DNA from: Luteibaculum sp964627445 | Lineage (GTDB): Bacteria > Bacteroidota > Bacteroidia > Flavobacteriales_D > Luteibaculaceae | Direction: 5' to 3' | Assembly (NCBI GenBank): GCA_964627445.1 | Contig: CAZVJF010000002.1 | Location: 124,001-188,000 of the forward strand | Length of the DNA: 64,000 nucleotides | Part shown: in pieces, positions 1 to 9,671 of the stretch | Layout: every line of letters begins with the position of its first letter | Position numbering within the stretch: position 1 is the stretch's first letter | Program-made: the position numbers and the translations under genes | Notes under the pieces: model-generated | What the model saw: only the letters and a program-made list of their open reading frames with translations | Told to the model about the DNA's origin: nothing | The model's database searches: none

Positions 1-1375
1 TGGCAGGATCTGGCAGAGGACCGCGCCACTCTCTGCTTAAAGTAGCTCCTCCATCCTCAAATAAGTCAAACCCATTAACACGCCACTCAATCTCTGATGT
101 GAGCGTTATTGGATCTGCAGAACAAAGAGCCTGGTCGGGAACATTAACGACAGAAGGCTCCTCACCTAAGACAATTACATCAAAAGAGCTTGGTCTTGAT
201 GGAACACCGATTTCATCCACGGCCGTTACTGTAATAGTGTAACGCCCTGTATCTGCGTAGATATGTCCTCTGTTTGGGTTAAAATTAGGTATTTGACCTA
301 CAGCAATGGGATAATCTGGATCGGTTGAATTGTAGGTGTACGTTCCGGTATTATCTGCTCGGTAATAAAACTCACCAAAACGGCTCGTATCTACCTCAAA
401 AGCACTTTGGGTTCCATCGCCCCAGTCAACAAAGATTGAATCCAATCTTTGTTTGTAGCTATCTTGAACATAAGCAGGAAACGCCGGCTGCCCCGTACCC
501 AGGGGAGCTTGAGACATGGTATACGTAAAATTCACGTCAAAACCACAAAATACTGCAGCTTCTCTTGCAGTTCCTTCTTCAAAGTTTTCCTTTACAATTC
601 GAGCATCATTGCTTGGTGTAAAAGCTCGGGCTAGACCACCATAAACGTAGTTGTCCGGAATTCTAATAGTGTCGTATATGGGGGTATTGTCGACACCCGG
701 CTTATCCCTGTATTTCACAGAGTATAATTCAGTTATTGCCACCCAACCGTCTGCCGGTGTATTGTTGTTATTGTTGTTATCCTCGTCCCAGGTAATGGTA
801 AATCCACGATCTCCTTTATACACTGTATCGGCCACTGTACCCCCTATCTGTTCATCATCGGCACGTCTAAAACCATTGCGCATTACATAGCCCCAGATCT
901 CCACTTGACCATTTACGGTTGCCCCTGTGCCGCTTCCATACCGAGCGTTATTATTACCAAAACTTCCAGTAAATGCAACGGTACAGTTATTATTTCCTGC
1001 ATCCTGGCACGTAGGACCATATGTGGCATCCGCGGGACCTTCTCCAGGACCACTGTAATTGATTTGTAAAAAATCATCTGCACCGAGATTTATTGAGGAA
1101 CCGTCAGGGTTCTCAGGCACAAACGTAATCTTAGCGTATGTTCCCAGGCCTCGGGGAACCAGTTTAAAATAGGTGTTGGTGGCATTATCGGAATAATCTC
1201 CGCCAACTCCACCCTCATCGGTTATTCGCTTAGGGTTATTTCTGTAATCCAGAGGAATTGTTCTAGAAACATCACCTCCGACACCTCTTGGTTGCCGCTG
1301 TTCTATTTGACCAAAAGCGGATACGGCAGCGAAAACGCCTAAAATTACCGTGGTAAGGAATTTCATATTACTCAT
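1..1375 (-). CDS. Secreted PKD-domain protein, C-terminus cut by window edge
   Basis: The minus-strand frame stays open from ATG at 1375 to the window edge (about 458 codons), so the C-terminus is missing. A second in-frame ATG at 1366 gives the cleaner signal peptide (MKFLTTVILGVFAAVSAFGQ) and may be the true start. Around residues 310-380 there is a PKD-type beta-sandwich signature: WGDGTQ followed by HIYADTGRYTITVTAVD. Upstream are Asn/Gly-rich stretches with few recognisable motifs. Exported PKD proteins of Bacteroidota are usually long surface proteins ending in a gliding/T9SS sorting domain, which would lie beyond the edge. Function is unknown. No clear promoter match was found in the 115 bases upstream. 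Confidence 0.8.
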   Translation of the reverse strand, partial: MSNMKFLTTVILGVFAAVSAFGQIEQRQPRGVGGDVSRTIPLDYRNNPKRITDEGGVGGDYSDNATNTYFKLVPRGLGTYAKITFVPENPDGSSINLGADDFLQINYSGPGEGPADATYGPTCQDAGNNNCTVAFTGSFGNNNARYGSGTGATVNGQVEIWGYVMRNGFRRADDEQIGGTVADTVYKGDRGFTITWDEDNNNNNNTPADGWVAITELYSVKYRDKPGVDNTPIYDTIRIPDNYVYGGLARAFTPSNDARIVKENFEEGTAREAAVFCGFDVNFTYTMSQAPLGTGQPAFPAYVQDSYKQRLDSIFVDWGDGTQSAFEVDTSRFGEFYYRADNTGTYTYNSTDPDYPIAVGQIPNFNPNRGHIYADTGRYTITVTAVDEIGVPSRPSSFDVIVLGEEPSVVNVPDQALCSADPITLTSEIEWRVNGFDLFEDGGATLSREWRGPLPDPA

Positions 1376-1490
1376 AGTTGGAGTTTGCCTACTTTGAAAC
1401 GGCAACAATATTACTAAAAATTCTACCTACAACATTGTTGATAAAATTAATCCTCTAAAAAATTGGGTACTATATCGAAAAGCTGAGTGA

Positions 1491-3392
1491 CTAATACGCC
1501 CGTTGGTTATTACCTTCGAAGTAATTTATAAAGGCTCTATTCACCACTTTATTCCCTCCTTTGGTTGGATAATTTCCGGTGAAATACCAATCGCCTTTGT
1601 TGTTTGGGCAAGCTTTGTGAAGGCTATCAACATCCTGGAAAATAATCTGAACCTCCGACTTTTGACCGATAGGTTTGAGAATTTCCGAAATTTTCGCCTC
1701 CATTTCTTCTTGGGTATGCTGCGCATAAATTTGCTGCACCTGGTTAGTAGACTCCTCCCTAGACAGGCGTACATCTTTAAGACATTTCTGATAGGTATCT
1801 TCCAATAAATAGTGCAGCCCTTTGTCCTTGAGCAGCTCAACAGCCGCCTGAAACGCAACAAAATCGCCTAGCCGGGCCATATCGATACCATAACAGTCTG
1901 GATAACAAATCATAGGTGCACTGGAGACTACCACGATCTTCTTGGGAGATAAACGGTCTAAAATCTTGAGAATGGATTCCTTTAACGTGGTGCCACGGAC
2001 TATGCTATCGTCAATAACAACAAGCGTATCTACATTGGGGCGGATAGAACCATATGTAATATCGTACACGTGCGATACCAGCTCCTTTCGGCCCTCATCA
2101 CTAGAGATAAAAGTACGCAGCTTGGCGTCCTTAATGGCTACCTTTTCGATACGCACTTTGGAGGACAACATTTTTACAATTTCCTCGGGCTTATCTTGGG
2201 TTCCCAACGCAATTACCTTGTCAATATTTTGTGTCAACACCCTTTGCTCCAAACCTTTTATTAACCCATAAAAGGCAATCTCAGAAGTATTGGGAATAAA
2301 AGAGAACACACTGTGATCTACATCGTTATCCACAGCTTCTAAAACGCGATCGGCTAACAACTCCCCTAATTTTTTACGCTCTGTATAGATATCCTTATCA
2401 CTGCCTCTAGAGAAATAAATGCGCTCAAAAGAACATGAAAGTTTTTCACCAGCAGGCAGTATCTCATGGATCTCAATGTCTCCTTTTTTCTTCAATACCA
2501 GTGCTTTTCCAGGCTCCAGCTCCCGAATTTCCTCTATAGGCACATGAAATGCTGTTTGGATGACAGGTCGCTCAGAAGTAGCCACTGCGACCTCATCGTC
2601 CTCGTAAAAATAGCACGGACGGATCCCATTAGGATCGCGTAAAACAAAGGCGTCTCCGTGGCCTAGCAGTCCAGTCATTACGTAGCCACCATCCCAATCT
2701 TCTGAAGCTTTAGATAAAATCCGTGGAATGTCGAGGTGTTTTGCTATCAGCCTGGAAATCTCTTGATTGGTATGCCCTTTTTCCTTGAACTGCTTGAACA
2801 AGCGCTCGTTTTCATCGTCTAAGAAGTGGCCAATTTTTTCTAGAACCGTTACTGTATCGGCATACTCCTTCGGGTGCTGGCCGATATCTACCAACATGCC
2901 GAAAAGCTCATCTACGTTGGTCAGGTTAAAGTTTCCAGCCAACACCAAATTTCGGGTTACCCAATTATTTTGTCGGAGAAAAGGGTGACAGTTCTCTATG
3001 GAATTTCGGCCGAAGGTGCCATAACGCAAGTGTCCTAAGAAGAGCTCACCAGTAAACGGAAGGTTCTCCTTTAGCCACATTGGATCCTGGATACGCTCAG
3101 GGTGCTTTTCTTCCACAGCAGCGAACTCTTCATGTATTGCAGTAAAAATCTTCTTAATGGGTTGCGACCGGTTGGAACGTTTACGACTTATATAGCGATT
3201 CCCGGGTTTTACATCGAATTTTATGTTCGCAAGCCCTGCACCATCTTGACCTCTGTTATGCTGTTTTTCCATCAACAAATACATTTTGTTGAGGCCGTAA
3301 AAGGAGGTTCCGTACTTTTCCTGGTAATAGGTGAGTGGCTTCTTGAGCTTCAGTAGTGCGATACCGCACTCGTGTTTCAGGGCGTCTGACAT
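1491..3392 (-). CDS. purF: Amidophosphoribosyltransferase, long Bacteroidota form
   Basis: Catalyses the first committed step of purine synthesis in the cytoplasm: PRPP plus glutamine to phosphoribosylamine. The protein is 633 aa, longer than the ~500 aa E. coli enzyme. The N-terminal class II glutaminase domain begins HECGIALLK; Cys9 would become the N-terminal nucleophile after removal of an eight-residue propeptide. Further glutaminase motifs are QHNRGQDGAG and GHLRYGTFG. The PRPP loop is seen as VVIDDSIVRGTT in the C-terminal phosphoribosyltransferase domain. The gene follows the dioxygenase gene by 42 bases on the same strand and may share its transcript. purN is far away at 61.8 kb, so purine genes are not clustered here. 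Confidence 0.93.
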   Translation of the reverse strand: MSDALKHECGIALLKLKKPLTYYQEKYGTSFYGLNKMYLLMEKQHNRGQDGAGLANIKFDVKPGNRYISRKRSNRSQPIKKIFTAIHEEFAAVEEKHPERIQDPMWLKENLPFTGELFLGHLRYGTFGRNSIENCHPFLRQNNWVTRNLVLAGNFNLTNVDELFGMLVDIGQHPKEYADTVTVLEKIGHFLDDENERLFKQFKEKGHTNQEISRLIAKHLDIPRILSKASEDWDGGYVMTGLLGHGDAFVLRDPNGIRPCYFYEDDEVAVATSERPVIQTAFHVPIEEIRELEPGKALVLKKKGDIEIHEILPAGEKLSCSFERIYFSRGSDKDIYTERKKLGELLADRVLEAVDNDVDHSVFSFIPNTSEIAFYGLIKGLEQRVLTQNIDKVIALGTQDKPEEIVKMLSSKVRIEKVAIKDAKLRTFISSDEGRKELVSHVYDITYGSIRPNVDTLVVIDDSIVRGTTLKESILKILDRLSPKKIVVVSSAPMICYPDCYGIDMARLGDFVAFQAAVELLKDKGLHYLLEDTYQKCLKDVRLSREESTNQVQQIYAQHTQEEMEAKISEILKPIGQKSEVQIIFQDVDSLHKACPNNKGDWYFTGNYPTKGGNKVVNRAFINYFEGNNQRAY

Positions 3393-3434
3393 GGAAGAAA
3401 TTTAATGCAAAATTAATGAAAGCAAGCTTAGCAG

Positions 3435-3938
3435 TTACGTGCTTGGATGAACTGTACCACAATTGCTACAGGTGCGTAATGCCTCGCTTTCGTAAAAGCG
3501 CTGAAATCGAGGTTGGAAATCCTTCTCGATATTGGTGAGTTCAAAGTAATCTTCGTGTAGTTTGTGGTTGCAGTTTGGGCAATACCATAGTAAACCATCC
3601 TTTAAGCCTTGAGGCCTTTTTAATTCGATAACAAGGCCAATGCTATTTGACGGTCTTACAGGCCTGTGAGGCACTTTTGGCGGCAACAGGTACATGTGCC
3701 CTGGCTTTACCCAAACGGTGCTCTTAGCGCCCGAATTTTGCACATCCAACTGTAGTGTACCCTCCAGTTGGTAGAAAAACTCGGTGGTTTCGTTGTAGTG
3801 GAAATCATAGCGGTTGTTGGGCCCTCCCACGGCCATGACCAACAATTGATCATTTTCCATAACCACTTTGTTACCAACCGGTGGCTGTAAGACCTGTGAA
3901 TTTTCCTTAATCCACTCTTTAATCTCAATCACATCCAT
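3435..3938 (-). CDS. nbaC: 3-hydroxyanthranilate 3,4-dioxygenase
   Basis: A 167 aa cupin enzyme that opens the ring of 3-hydroxyanthranilate in the kynurenine route to quinolinate, used for NAD synthesis or tryptophan breakdown. Catalytic iron ligands are visible as His47 and Glu53 (FHYNETTEFFYQ) and His91 (PPKVPHRPVRP). The bacterial-type C-terminal rubredoxin-like iron site is present as two CxxC pairs, Cys120/Cys123 and Cys157/Cys160. Length and motif spacing match bacterial family members. No other kynurenine-pathway gene lies in the window. A terminator separates it from the upstream surface-protein gene. Confidence 0.94.
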   Translation of the reverse strand: MDVIEIKEWIKENSQVLQPPVGNKVVMENDQLLVMAVGGPNNRYDFHYNETTEFFYQLEGTLQLDVQNSGAKSTVWVKPGHMYLLPPKVPHRPVRPSNSIGLVIELKRPQGLKDGLLWYCPNCNHKLHEDYFELTNIEKDFQPRFQRFYESEALRTCSNCGTVHPST

Positions 3939-3950
3939 ACTGCTAAAAAC

Positions 3951-3981
3951 AAAAAAAGCCCCGCAATTGCGAGGCTTTTTA
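3951..3981 (-). terminator. Palindromic intrinsic terminator
   Basis: The hairpin has arms AAAAAGCC and GGCTTTTT around a CGCAATTGCG core, with one mismatched position. It lies 20 bases after the stop of the 1796-residue surface protein and before the dioxygenase start. It has A and T runs on both sides, so it could act in either direction. Confidence 0.8.
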
Positions 3982-4000
3982 GATTATTTAATGTGTTGTC

Positions 4001-7000
4001 TTACTTAACAATCACCTTAATTACACCGTTAGCTGCTCCGCTTAAGCGCACTGCGTACACCCCAGCTGCTACTCCTTCGATATCCAATCCAAGTTTAGCA
4101 CTGTTAGCAAAAGCATCCGTAATGGTAGTCACTTCTTTCCCTGCATAGTCGGTTACGGTTACGTTAACACCCGCTACCGCATTGGCTGCGCTGATGCTAA
4201 ACTTACCGTTAGTTGGGTTAGGGAATACCTGGAAGGTGTTTCCTTCTACCTCTACGATACCTACACAGTCGTCTACTGTAATGGTGATGATAGCTACATC
4301 TGTAGTTACCACATCGCCATTACAATCTGCAGCTACACGGTATTCGAAGGTAAAGGTTCCTTCACCAGCTAGTGCTGCGTTAAAGTCGCTACCGTTTAAT
4401 GTACCCGTGTTGTTTACGTCTACAAAAGTTCCATTAGCATCTGCATTAGAAGCAAGTAGTGTGTTTAGGTCGATAGTACCGTCTTCCTCACATACTGTAG
4501 TAGTAACATCGTCACCTGCATTTACAGAGTTGCTCGGATCTTCAAGACGGATACCCATGGTACCACGCTGATCGTCATCGGTATCTACTAAGATGTAGTA
4601 CTGACCGCATGGCTCTAGTCCAGTAAGCTCAAGTACAGAACCTAATGCACATCCAGCAAAGTCATCGTTAGCACCTACAGGAGTAAATGCTGCGAAGTTG
4701 GTACATGTGTTAGAACGGTATACTGCGATTTGCGTATCGAAGGTGTTGTTACCTCCATTACACAGGTCTACCGTAACGGTTCCACTCGCTGGAGCGAAGA
4801 AACGGAACCAGATCGTAGCGTCTAAACCGTCATTCGAACACCATGCTGTATCAGAGAAGCAATCTGCATTCGTAGATGGCTCAATAGAAAGCTCTCCTTG
4901 CTGCAAGGTTGCTCCTTCGTTAGTGTACTCGCGAGTTTCACCATCAACAGGTAGGAATACCGCATCACAAACGTCATCGTAAGAAACTCCTTGTTGGTTA
5001 AGGTCAAAAGTGTTAGAAGCAGTGTTACCACAAGCATCCGTTACCGTAACCGTGTACGTACCAACTCCTAAGTTCATACGATCTTCAGTATCTACCGTAG
5101 AAGCAGTACCGTTGTCTACCCACTCGAAAGTGAATGGAGCAAGACCGCCTACTACCTGTACGTTGATAGAACCATCGTTAGAGATTTCGTTAGTTGGGTT
5201 GATTACGTTGCCCAACACATCAAGGTCAGAGTAGTTGATTTCCGTAAGCGTTAGGTCAAAACCACCTGCTACGTTTACCGCATCTGAAGTTACGTTTGCA
5301 TCGATTAAGATGTAAACTTCAGTTCCTGGCTCAAGACATCCCACTTCAACGTAGGCATCAGAGTTGCTGTTTGCGTTGATGTCGTCATTCGCTGCTAGCA
5401 ATTCAAAAGCGCTAAAGTCTGCACAAGTATCACCGATAGTGAATAGGGCAATTTGCGCGTCAAATGCACCGCCTGCTTCCACTAGCGCGCTAAACGCTCC
5501 TGTAGATGTAACAGTTGTTTTATACCATACCGAAGCATCAATACCGTCTTGCGCACACCAACCTTCAAAGCTTTCGCAGTCCACGTTGTTCGGAATGTTA
5601 AGACCTGATACTTCACCAGCTTGAACCGTAGCAGCAACATTGCTACCCGATACTGTAGATCCTACAGCTACCATACCGGCATCACAAACATCGTCTGCTG
5701 CTGGTGGATCGAACAAGGTAATATCCACAGTTCCGCTGAAGTTATTGGCATCGTTGTCGCAGTTATCATCTACCGCTAAACGGTAATCTCCAGCTGCAAG
5801 ACCTGTTACCTCGTTGGATACGATATCAAGTGTATCCGTAATATCTCCGTTTCCATCTAAAGCGAATGCAAAGATGGTGTAAGGAATTGCGCCACCTTCG
5901 ATAGTAAAGCTAAATGAACCATCAGCAGCACCTGGGTTGCTAGGATTCACCTCGGTTACTTCGATATCTAGTGGATCGAATACTGGATCTACGATATTGA
6001 TAACATCAGCAAATGAAGTGTCATCGTACGAACAGAATTCCTGAATCATTACGTAGTAGTCATCGGCTTCCAGACCAGAGATTACCGTATCTGATGTTTG
6101 GAAATTCTCAAAAAGACCATTGTATACAGGACCATTCTCATCGTTTTCACGAACCGTTAGGTAGTACAGGCCACTTCCTCCTTCGTATACAATCTCCATT
6201 GATCCATTCGATTCTCCTGGACACTCAGGATCGTCTTTTGTTATGTTAACCACAACTGGGTCTGGAGTTGGGTCTGTAACTGTTACTTCGTACACCTTAA
6301 CGTTTGCACACACATCGGTTACCGTAAAACGGTACACACCCGCATCAATATCTCCTGAGTTATTCTCAGTGAACACTGGGTTTGCACCTGTGATAGGTCC
6401 ACCTATAGTACTTCCACCTGTTAATTGCTCGAACGTGGTGCTGTAACCACCTGCGCCATCTGTGTAGTTAATCTCGATAACACCGTCAATACCATCCACA
6501 CAAACTGGAGACGTTGTTTCGATATCGATTTGCAGTGCACCTGGGTTATAAGGTTCAACTTCGATATCCTCACTCCAAATGTTGCCACAAGTGTCCGTTA
6601 CAGTAAGTGTGTACGTTCCTGCTGCCAAGTTATTGTACTGGATGGGTAAGCTACCTGGAGTAACACCGGTAGTTACATTGCCGTTGAAATCAACGGTGTA
6701 CAAAAACTGCTCTGGAGAAGTAACATATACACCACCTGTAATATCAGAAAGAGTCACACTACCTTGGCTAGCACAAGAAACATTGGTTTTCGTGAAAGTA
6801 GCTGCAATCGGGTCTACATCGATTTCATTGATGTAAAGACCGAAGCACCCTTCCTGACCAATTCCAGCAAAACCATCTACCAAAATGTAGTAAGTCTCAC
6901 CTGGAGTTAAGCAGTACGCCTCTACAAAAGAGCTGTTGTTTAACGCACCTCCACCGAAATCATCATTCGCTGCTAGGTATTCAAAGGTGTTGATATCGTT

Positions 7001-9391
7001 ACAATCAGAGGCAGAGAAAATAGCCACCTGAGGATCGAAAGAAATATTACCGATAAATTCGTAAGCTAAAGCTTCCACTGAAACCGCTCCTGATTCTGGC
7101 GCGGTAAAGGTGAACCAAACAGAAGACTGTACTCCCGTTTCTTCCCAACCGTTAAATCCTTCATCTTGGTCTTGTGGTATACCCAGCGCAGCAGATTCTC
7201 CTGACTGTACCGTAGCACCTTCGTTAGAGTAGGTTACCAAGGTATCATCTTCTGTAATTGCAATCGCATCACAAGGCTCATCGTTAGCAACTGGCGCCAA
7301 CAATTTAAACATCATGGTAGTATCCATAGCCGCAGCACAAGTGTCGCGTACCGTTACCTCGTAAATTCCTTGAGCAAGACCCGTTGGGTTTAGGTTGTCC
7401 TCCAATTCTGGAGTAGGCATACCATCAACAACCCAGTCTGCAAAGTAAATTCCATTTCCACCCGTAACAGCTAATTCAATCTCGCCATCCTGAGCACTAA
7501 AGCTTGTAGGGTTCGTTGCTGTTCCGACAACCGCGATTTTATCTACGGCAGTATCGCGAAGCTGACCGTATACGGTATCACGTTGGTTACATCCATCAAA
7601 TACGATTATGCGGTACCAGCCTTGAACTGCTACATCGTAATCTTGCTCGTCAAATGCCATCATTGTAGGCGCAGGAACCGCGTGGTTCACTGGATCGAAC
7701 AAGGTATCAGGCATCATAGTAGTCGCGGTATCTGTATAGGCCCAATCAAATTCTAAAGGCTTGTTTTGACCTCCTGAAGTAAACAGGCCTACAAAGCCAG
7801 TTCCCATTCCAAAAGTCTCTTGAGGGCAGAAAGGATTTCTCAATGAATCTACTCCTACCTGTAAAGGACTTATGGTAGGATTCGTCATAGTGAAATCAAG
7901 AGTATCTGTGTTTCCGCACCCGTCTTCTACTAGCACGCGATAGTGACCTTCTGTTAACTGAGTAGAAAAGAAAACGCTGTTTCCAACAACAGGGCCTTGA
8001 TACGTTACATTGTCAAGTTCTCCAACGCCATCCGCTAAAGCCACTTTTTTGTAATAAACAACAACGGAATCGTCTTGGTAGGTCAAAGCGCTTTGGAAGC
8101 GGAATCCGCCAGAAACATTAAAAGTAAACTCACCTGACTCTCCAACACAACCGGGCTGTGCAATGCTTGTCTGAGTTACAGTTAACTCCTCGCGAGACTC
8201 ATCTTCGAAAATGAAGCTATCTGACCAAGACGGACGACAACCATCATCGAAAGTGGCGGTGTATGTACCTGCGCCTAAATCTTCGTCAAAAGCAAAATCG
8301 CCTGTACCATCTTCTGTTGCTAATTCCCACTCAATTGTATTAACGTACTCTAGCAGTGCAGCTTGGTACCAAGAATCATATGCATTGTTTACAGGAATAT
8401 CCCAGATGTTCGTAGAATCTGCAGCAATACGTAACTCGGCTGTCAGCTCAAAGTTCTCTTCACCTGGACATGCAAAAGCTGGATTCGCATTGGTGTCTGG
8501 ATCAAATACAATTACGTAAGGTTCGCGAAGGTCAATTGACTTCACCGAGATATCAAAATCACCGCTTTCTGTTCCGAAACCATCTACTAAAACGTAATAC
8601 GTTTCACCTGGAGTAAGGCAGAACATGTTTACAGACGGATCCATGTTGGTCCCGTTTTCGCTGGCGGCAACAAAGTTTAAAGAACCGAAATCAGTACAGC
8701 TTCCAGTAAATACCGCAAGCTGCGCATCAAAATTAGCACCAATCATTTCTACACCTGCCGCACCGCTTTCTGGGGCTACAAAGGTGTACCATACTGTATT
8801 GTGCACATTAAAATCTGGATCCCATTCTGCTTGAATACCTGCAATGTTACCAATACCAAACTCTGCAACATCTTCTACAGTTGCGTGCTCGTTGGATTGC
8901 ATGGTTACGGTATCGTCTACCATTACCTCAGTAGCATCGCAGATGTCATCGTTACCTGGCTGTACGTAGTTGGCATCCGACACAAATGAAACATCAAAAT
9001 CAAAAGCAAGCTGCGCTTGCGTTTTGTTATCCCACAGCAAGTAGTAGGTCCTACCATCAATCACTCTTCTGTCGTTTACCAGTGCAGCAAAACCACAATC
9101 GTTGTCGCTAGTAGCAATAAGATTTAGGTTTGCACATGTACCGTCATACAGATACAAACGTGTATCTGGATTCGTACTCGCATCGCAAGATGAGATTGTG
9201 ATGTATCCATTCTCAGTTACGCTAAAAGAATACCACGCAGAATCGGCACCAGCTCCATTTTCGTTTAGAGAAAGATTGTCGTTGTACGGGAAACCGCCAA
9301 TAGGGGTAGCCGTACTACAATCCTGTGCACTTAGCGCTGCGGGTACCACGAGCGCAAAAAATGCAGCGAGCAGCAGGTTGAAGTGTTTCAT
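4001..9391 (-). CDS. Giant multi-module T9SS surface protein
   Basis: A 1796 aa secreted protein. It starts with a signal peptide (MKHFNLLLAAFFALVVPAAL) and ends in a type A T9SS sorting domain (FPNPTNGKFSIS near residue 1725, then a glycine-rich end with a basic tail, VIKVIVK). Between them, five related beta-sandwich modules begin at roughly residues 24, 146, 703, 1232 and 1470. The later four open with a CDA motif and most share a W-Y/F-x-F core followed by AP-x-SG, resembling pre-peptidase C-terminal-like domains. They are separated by SprB-like repeats ending in AAGTYTLTVTDTCGN or similar. No catalytic domain is visible, so an adhesin or matrix role is inferred. It has its own promoter and terminator and looks monocistronic. 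Confidence 0.9.
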   Translation of the reverse strand: MKHFNLLLAAFFALVVPAALSAQDCSTATPIGGFPYNDNLSLNENGAGADSAWYSFSVTENGYITISSCDASTNPDTRLYLYDGTCANLNLIATSDNDCGFAALVNDRRVIDGRTYYLLWDNKTQAQLAFDFDVSFVSDANYVQPGNDDICDATEVMVDDTVTMQSNEHATVEDVAEFGIGNIAGIQAEWDPDFNVHNTVWYTFVAPESGAAGVEMIGANFDAQLAVFTGSCTDFGSLNFVAASENGTNMDPSVNMFCLTPGETYYVLVDGFGTESGDFDISVKSIDLREPYVIVFDPDTNANPAFACPGEENFELTAELRIAADSTNIWDIPVNNAYDSWYQAALLEYVNTIEWELATEDGTGDFAFDEDLGAGTYTATFDDGCRPSWSDSFIFEDESREELTVTQTSIAQPGCVGESGEFTFNVSGGFRFQSALTYQDDSVVVYYKKVALADGVGELDNVTYQGPVVGNSVFFSTQLTEGHYRVLVEDGCGNTDTLDFTMTNPTISPLQVGVDSLRNPFCPQETFGMGTGFVGLFTSGGQNKPLEFDWAYTDTATTMMPDTLFDPVNHAVPAPTMMAFDEQDYDVAVQGWYRIIVFDGCNQRDTVYGQLRDTAVDKIAVVGTATNPTSFSAQDGEIELAVTGGNGIYFADWVVDGMPTPELEDNLNPTGLAQGIYEVTVRDTCAAAMDTTMMFKLLAPVANDEPCDAIAITEDDTLVTYSNEGATVQSGESAALGIPQDQDEGFNGWEETGVQSSVWFTFTAPESGAVSVEALAYEFIGNISFDPQVAIFSASDCNDINTFEYLAANDDFGGGALNNSSFVEAYCLTPGETYYILVDGFAGIGQEGCFGLYINEIDVDPIAATFTKTNVSCASQGSVTLSDITGGVYVTSPEQFLYTVDFNGNVTTGVTPGSLPIQYNNLAAGTYTLTVTDTCGNIWSEDIEVEPYNPGALQIDIETTSPVCVDGIDGVIEINYTDGAGGYSTTFEQLTGGSTIGGPITGANPVFTENNSGDIDAGVYRFTVTDVCANVKVYEVTVTDPTPDPVVVNITKDDPECPGESNGSMEIVYEGGSGLYYLTVRENDENGPVYNGLFENFQTSDTVISGLEADDYYVMIQEFCSYDDTSFADVINIVDPVFDPLDIEVTEVNPSNPGAADGSFSFTIEGGAIPYTIFAFALDGNGDITDTLDIVSNEVTGLAAGDYRLAVDDNCDNDANNFSGTVDITLFDPPAADDVCDAGMVAVGSTVSGSNVAATVQAGEVSGLNIPNNVDCESFEGWCAQDGIDASVWYKTTVTSTGAFSALVEAGGAFDAQIALFTIGDTCADFSAFELLAANDDINANSNSDAYVEVGCLEPGTEVYILIDANVTSDAVNVAGGFDLTLTEINYSDLDVLGNVINPTNEISNDGSINVQVVGGLAPFTFEWVDNGTASTVDTEDRMNLGVGTYTVTVTDACGNTASNTFDLNQQGVSYDDVCDAVFLPVDGETREYTNEGATLQQGELSIEPSTNADCFSDTAWCSNDGLDATIWFRFFAPASGTVTVDLCNGGNNTFDTQIAVYRSNTCTNFAAFTPVGANDDFAGCALGSVLELTGLEPCGQYYILVDTDDDQRGTMGIRLEDPSNSVNAGDDVTTTVCEEDGTIDLNTLLASNADANGTFVDVNNTGTLNGSDFNAALAGEGTFTFEYRVAADCNGDVVTTDVAIITITVDDCVGIVEVEGNTFQVFPNPTNGKFSISAANAVAGVNVTVTDYAGKEVTTITDAFANSAKLGLDIEGVAAGVYAVRLSGAANGVIKVIVK

Positions 9392-9452
9392 AATTGTGTT
9401 GTTGTGTTTACTTATTGGGCTTGTTAAAAAATTACAGCATCTGTAAGATGGT

Positions 9453-9484
9453 CAAAAGTAGAAATATTTCCTACAAATGCCAAT
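9453..9484 (-). promoter_or_regulatory. Bacteroidota-type promoter for the giant surface protein
   Basis: On the minus strand, ATTG (9484-9481) is followed after 20 bases by TACTTTTG (9460-9453), a full match to the TAnnTTTG -7 element with good spacing. Transcription would start near 9446, giving a leader of about 55 bases before the ATG at 9391. Confidence 0.6.
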
Positions 9485-9526
9485 CGCCTAAAATCTGACA
9501 AAACTCAAGGCAGTAGCAGCTTTCAC

Positions 9527-9553
9527 AAAAAAAGGGGCCAACCGCCCCTTTTC
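9527..9553 (-). terminator. Intrinsic terminator of the two-component operon
   Basis: GGGGC and GCCCC arms extended by A/T pairs form a short GC hairpin. Read on the minus strand it is followed by a T run. It lies about 120 bases beyond the stop of the response-regulator gene. Confidence 0.75.
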
Positions 9554-9671
9554 ATACGCATATATATTGGAAACCCTTGCTTAGCAGAGGGAGTAGGCAG
9601 CTATCGATAAGATTGCAGATTTTCCATATGAATAGCTAACTGTAAGCGATACTGGTTTTTTTTACGATTCC

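Noticed and set aside
325..890. Plus-strand frames of 61-79 codons
   Set aside because: They lie antisense inside the long PKD-domain protein frame, which has a signal peptide and recognisable motifs; these have none.
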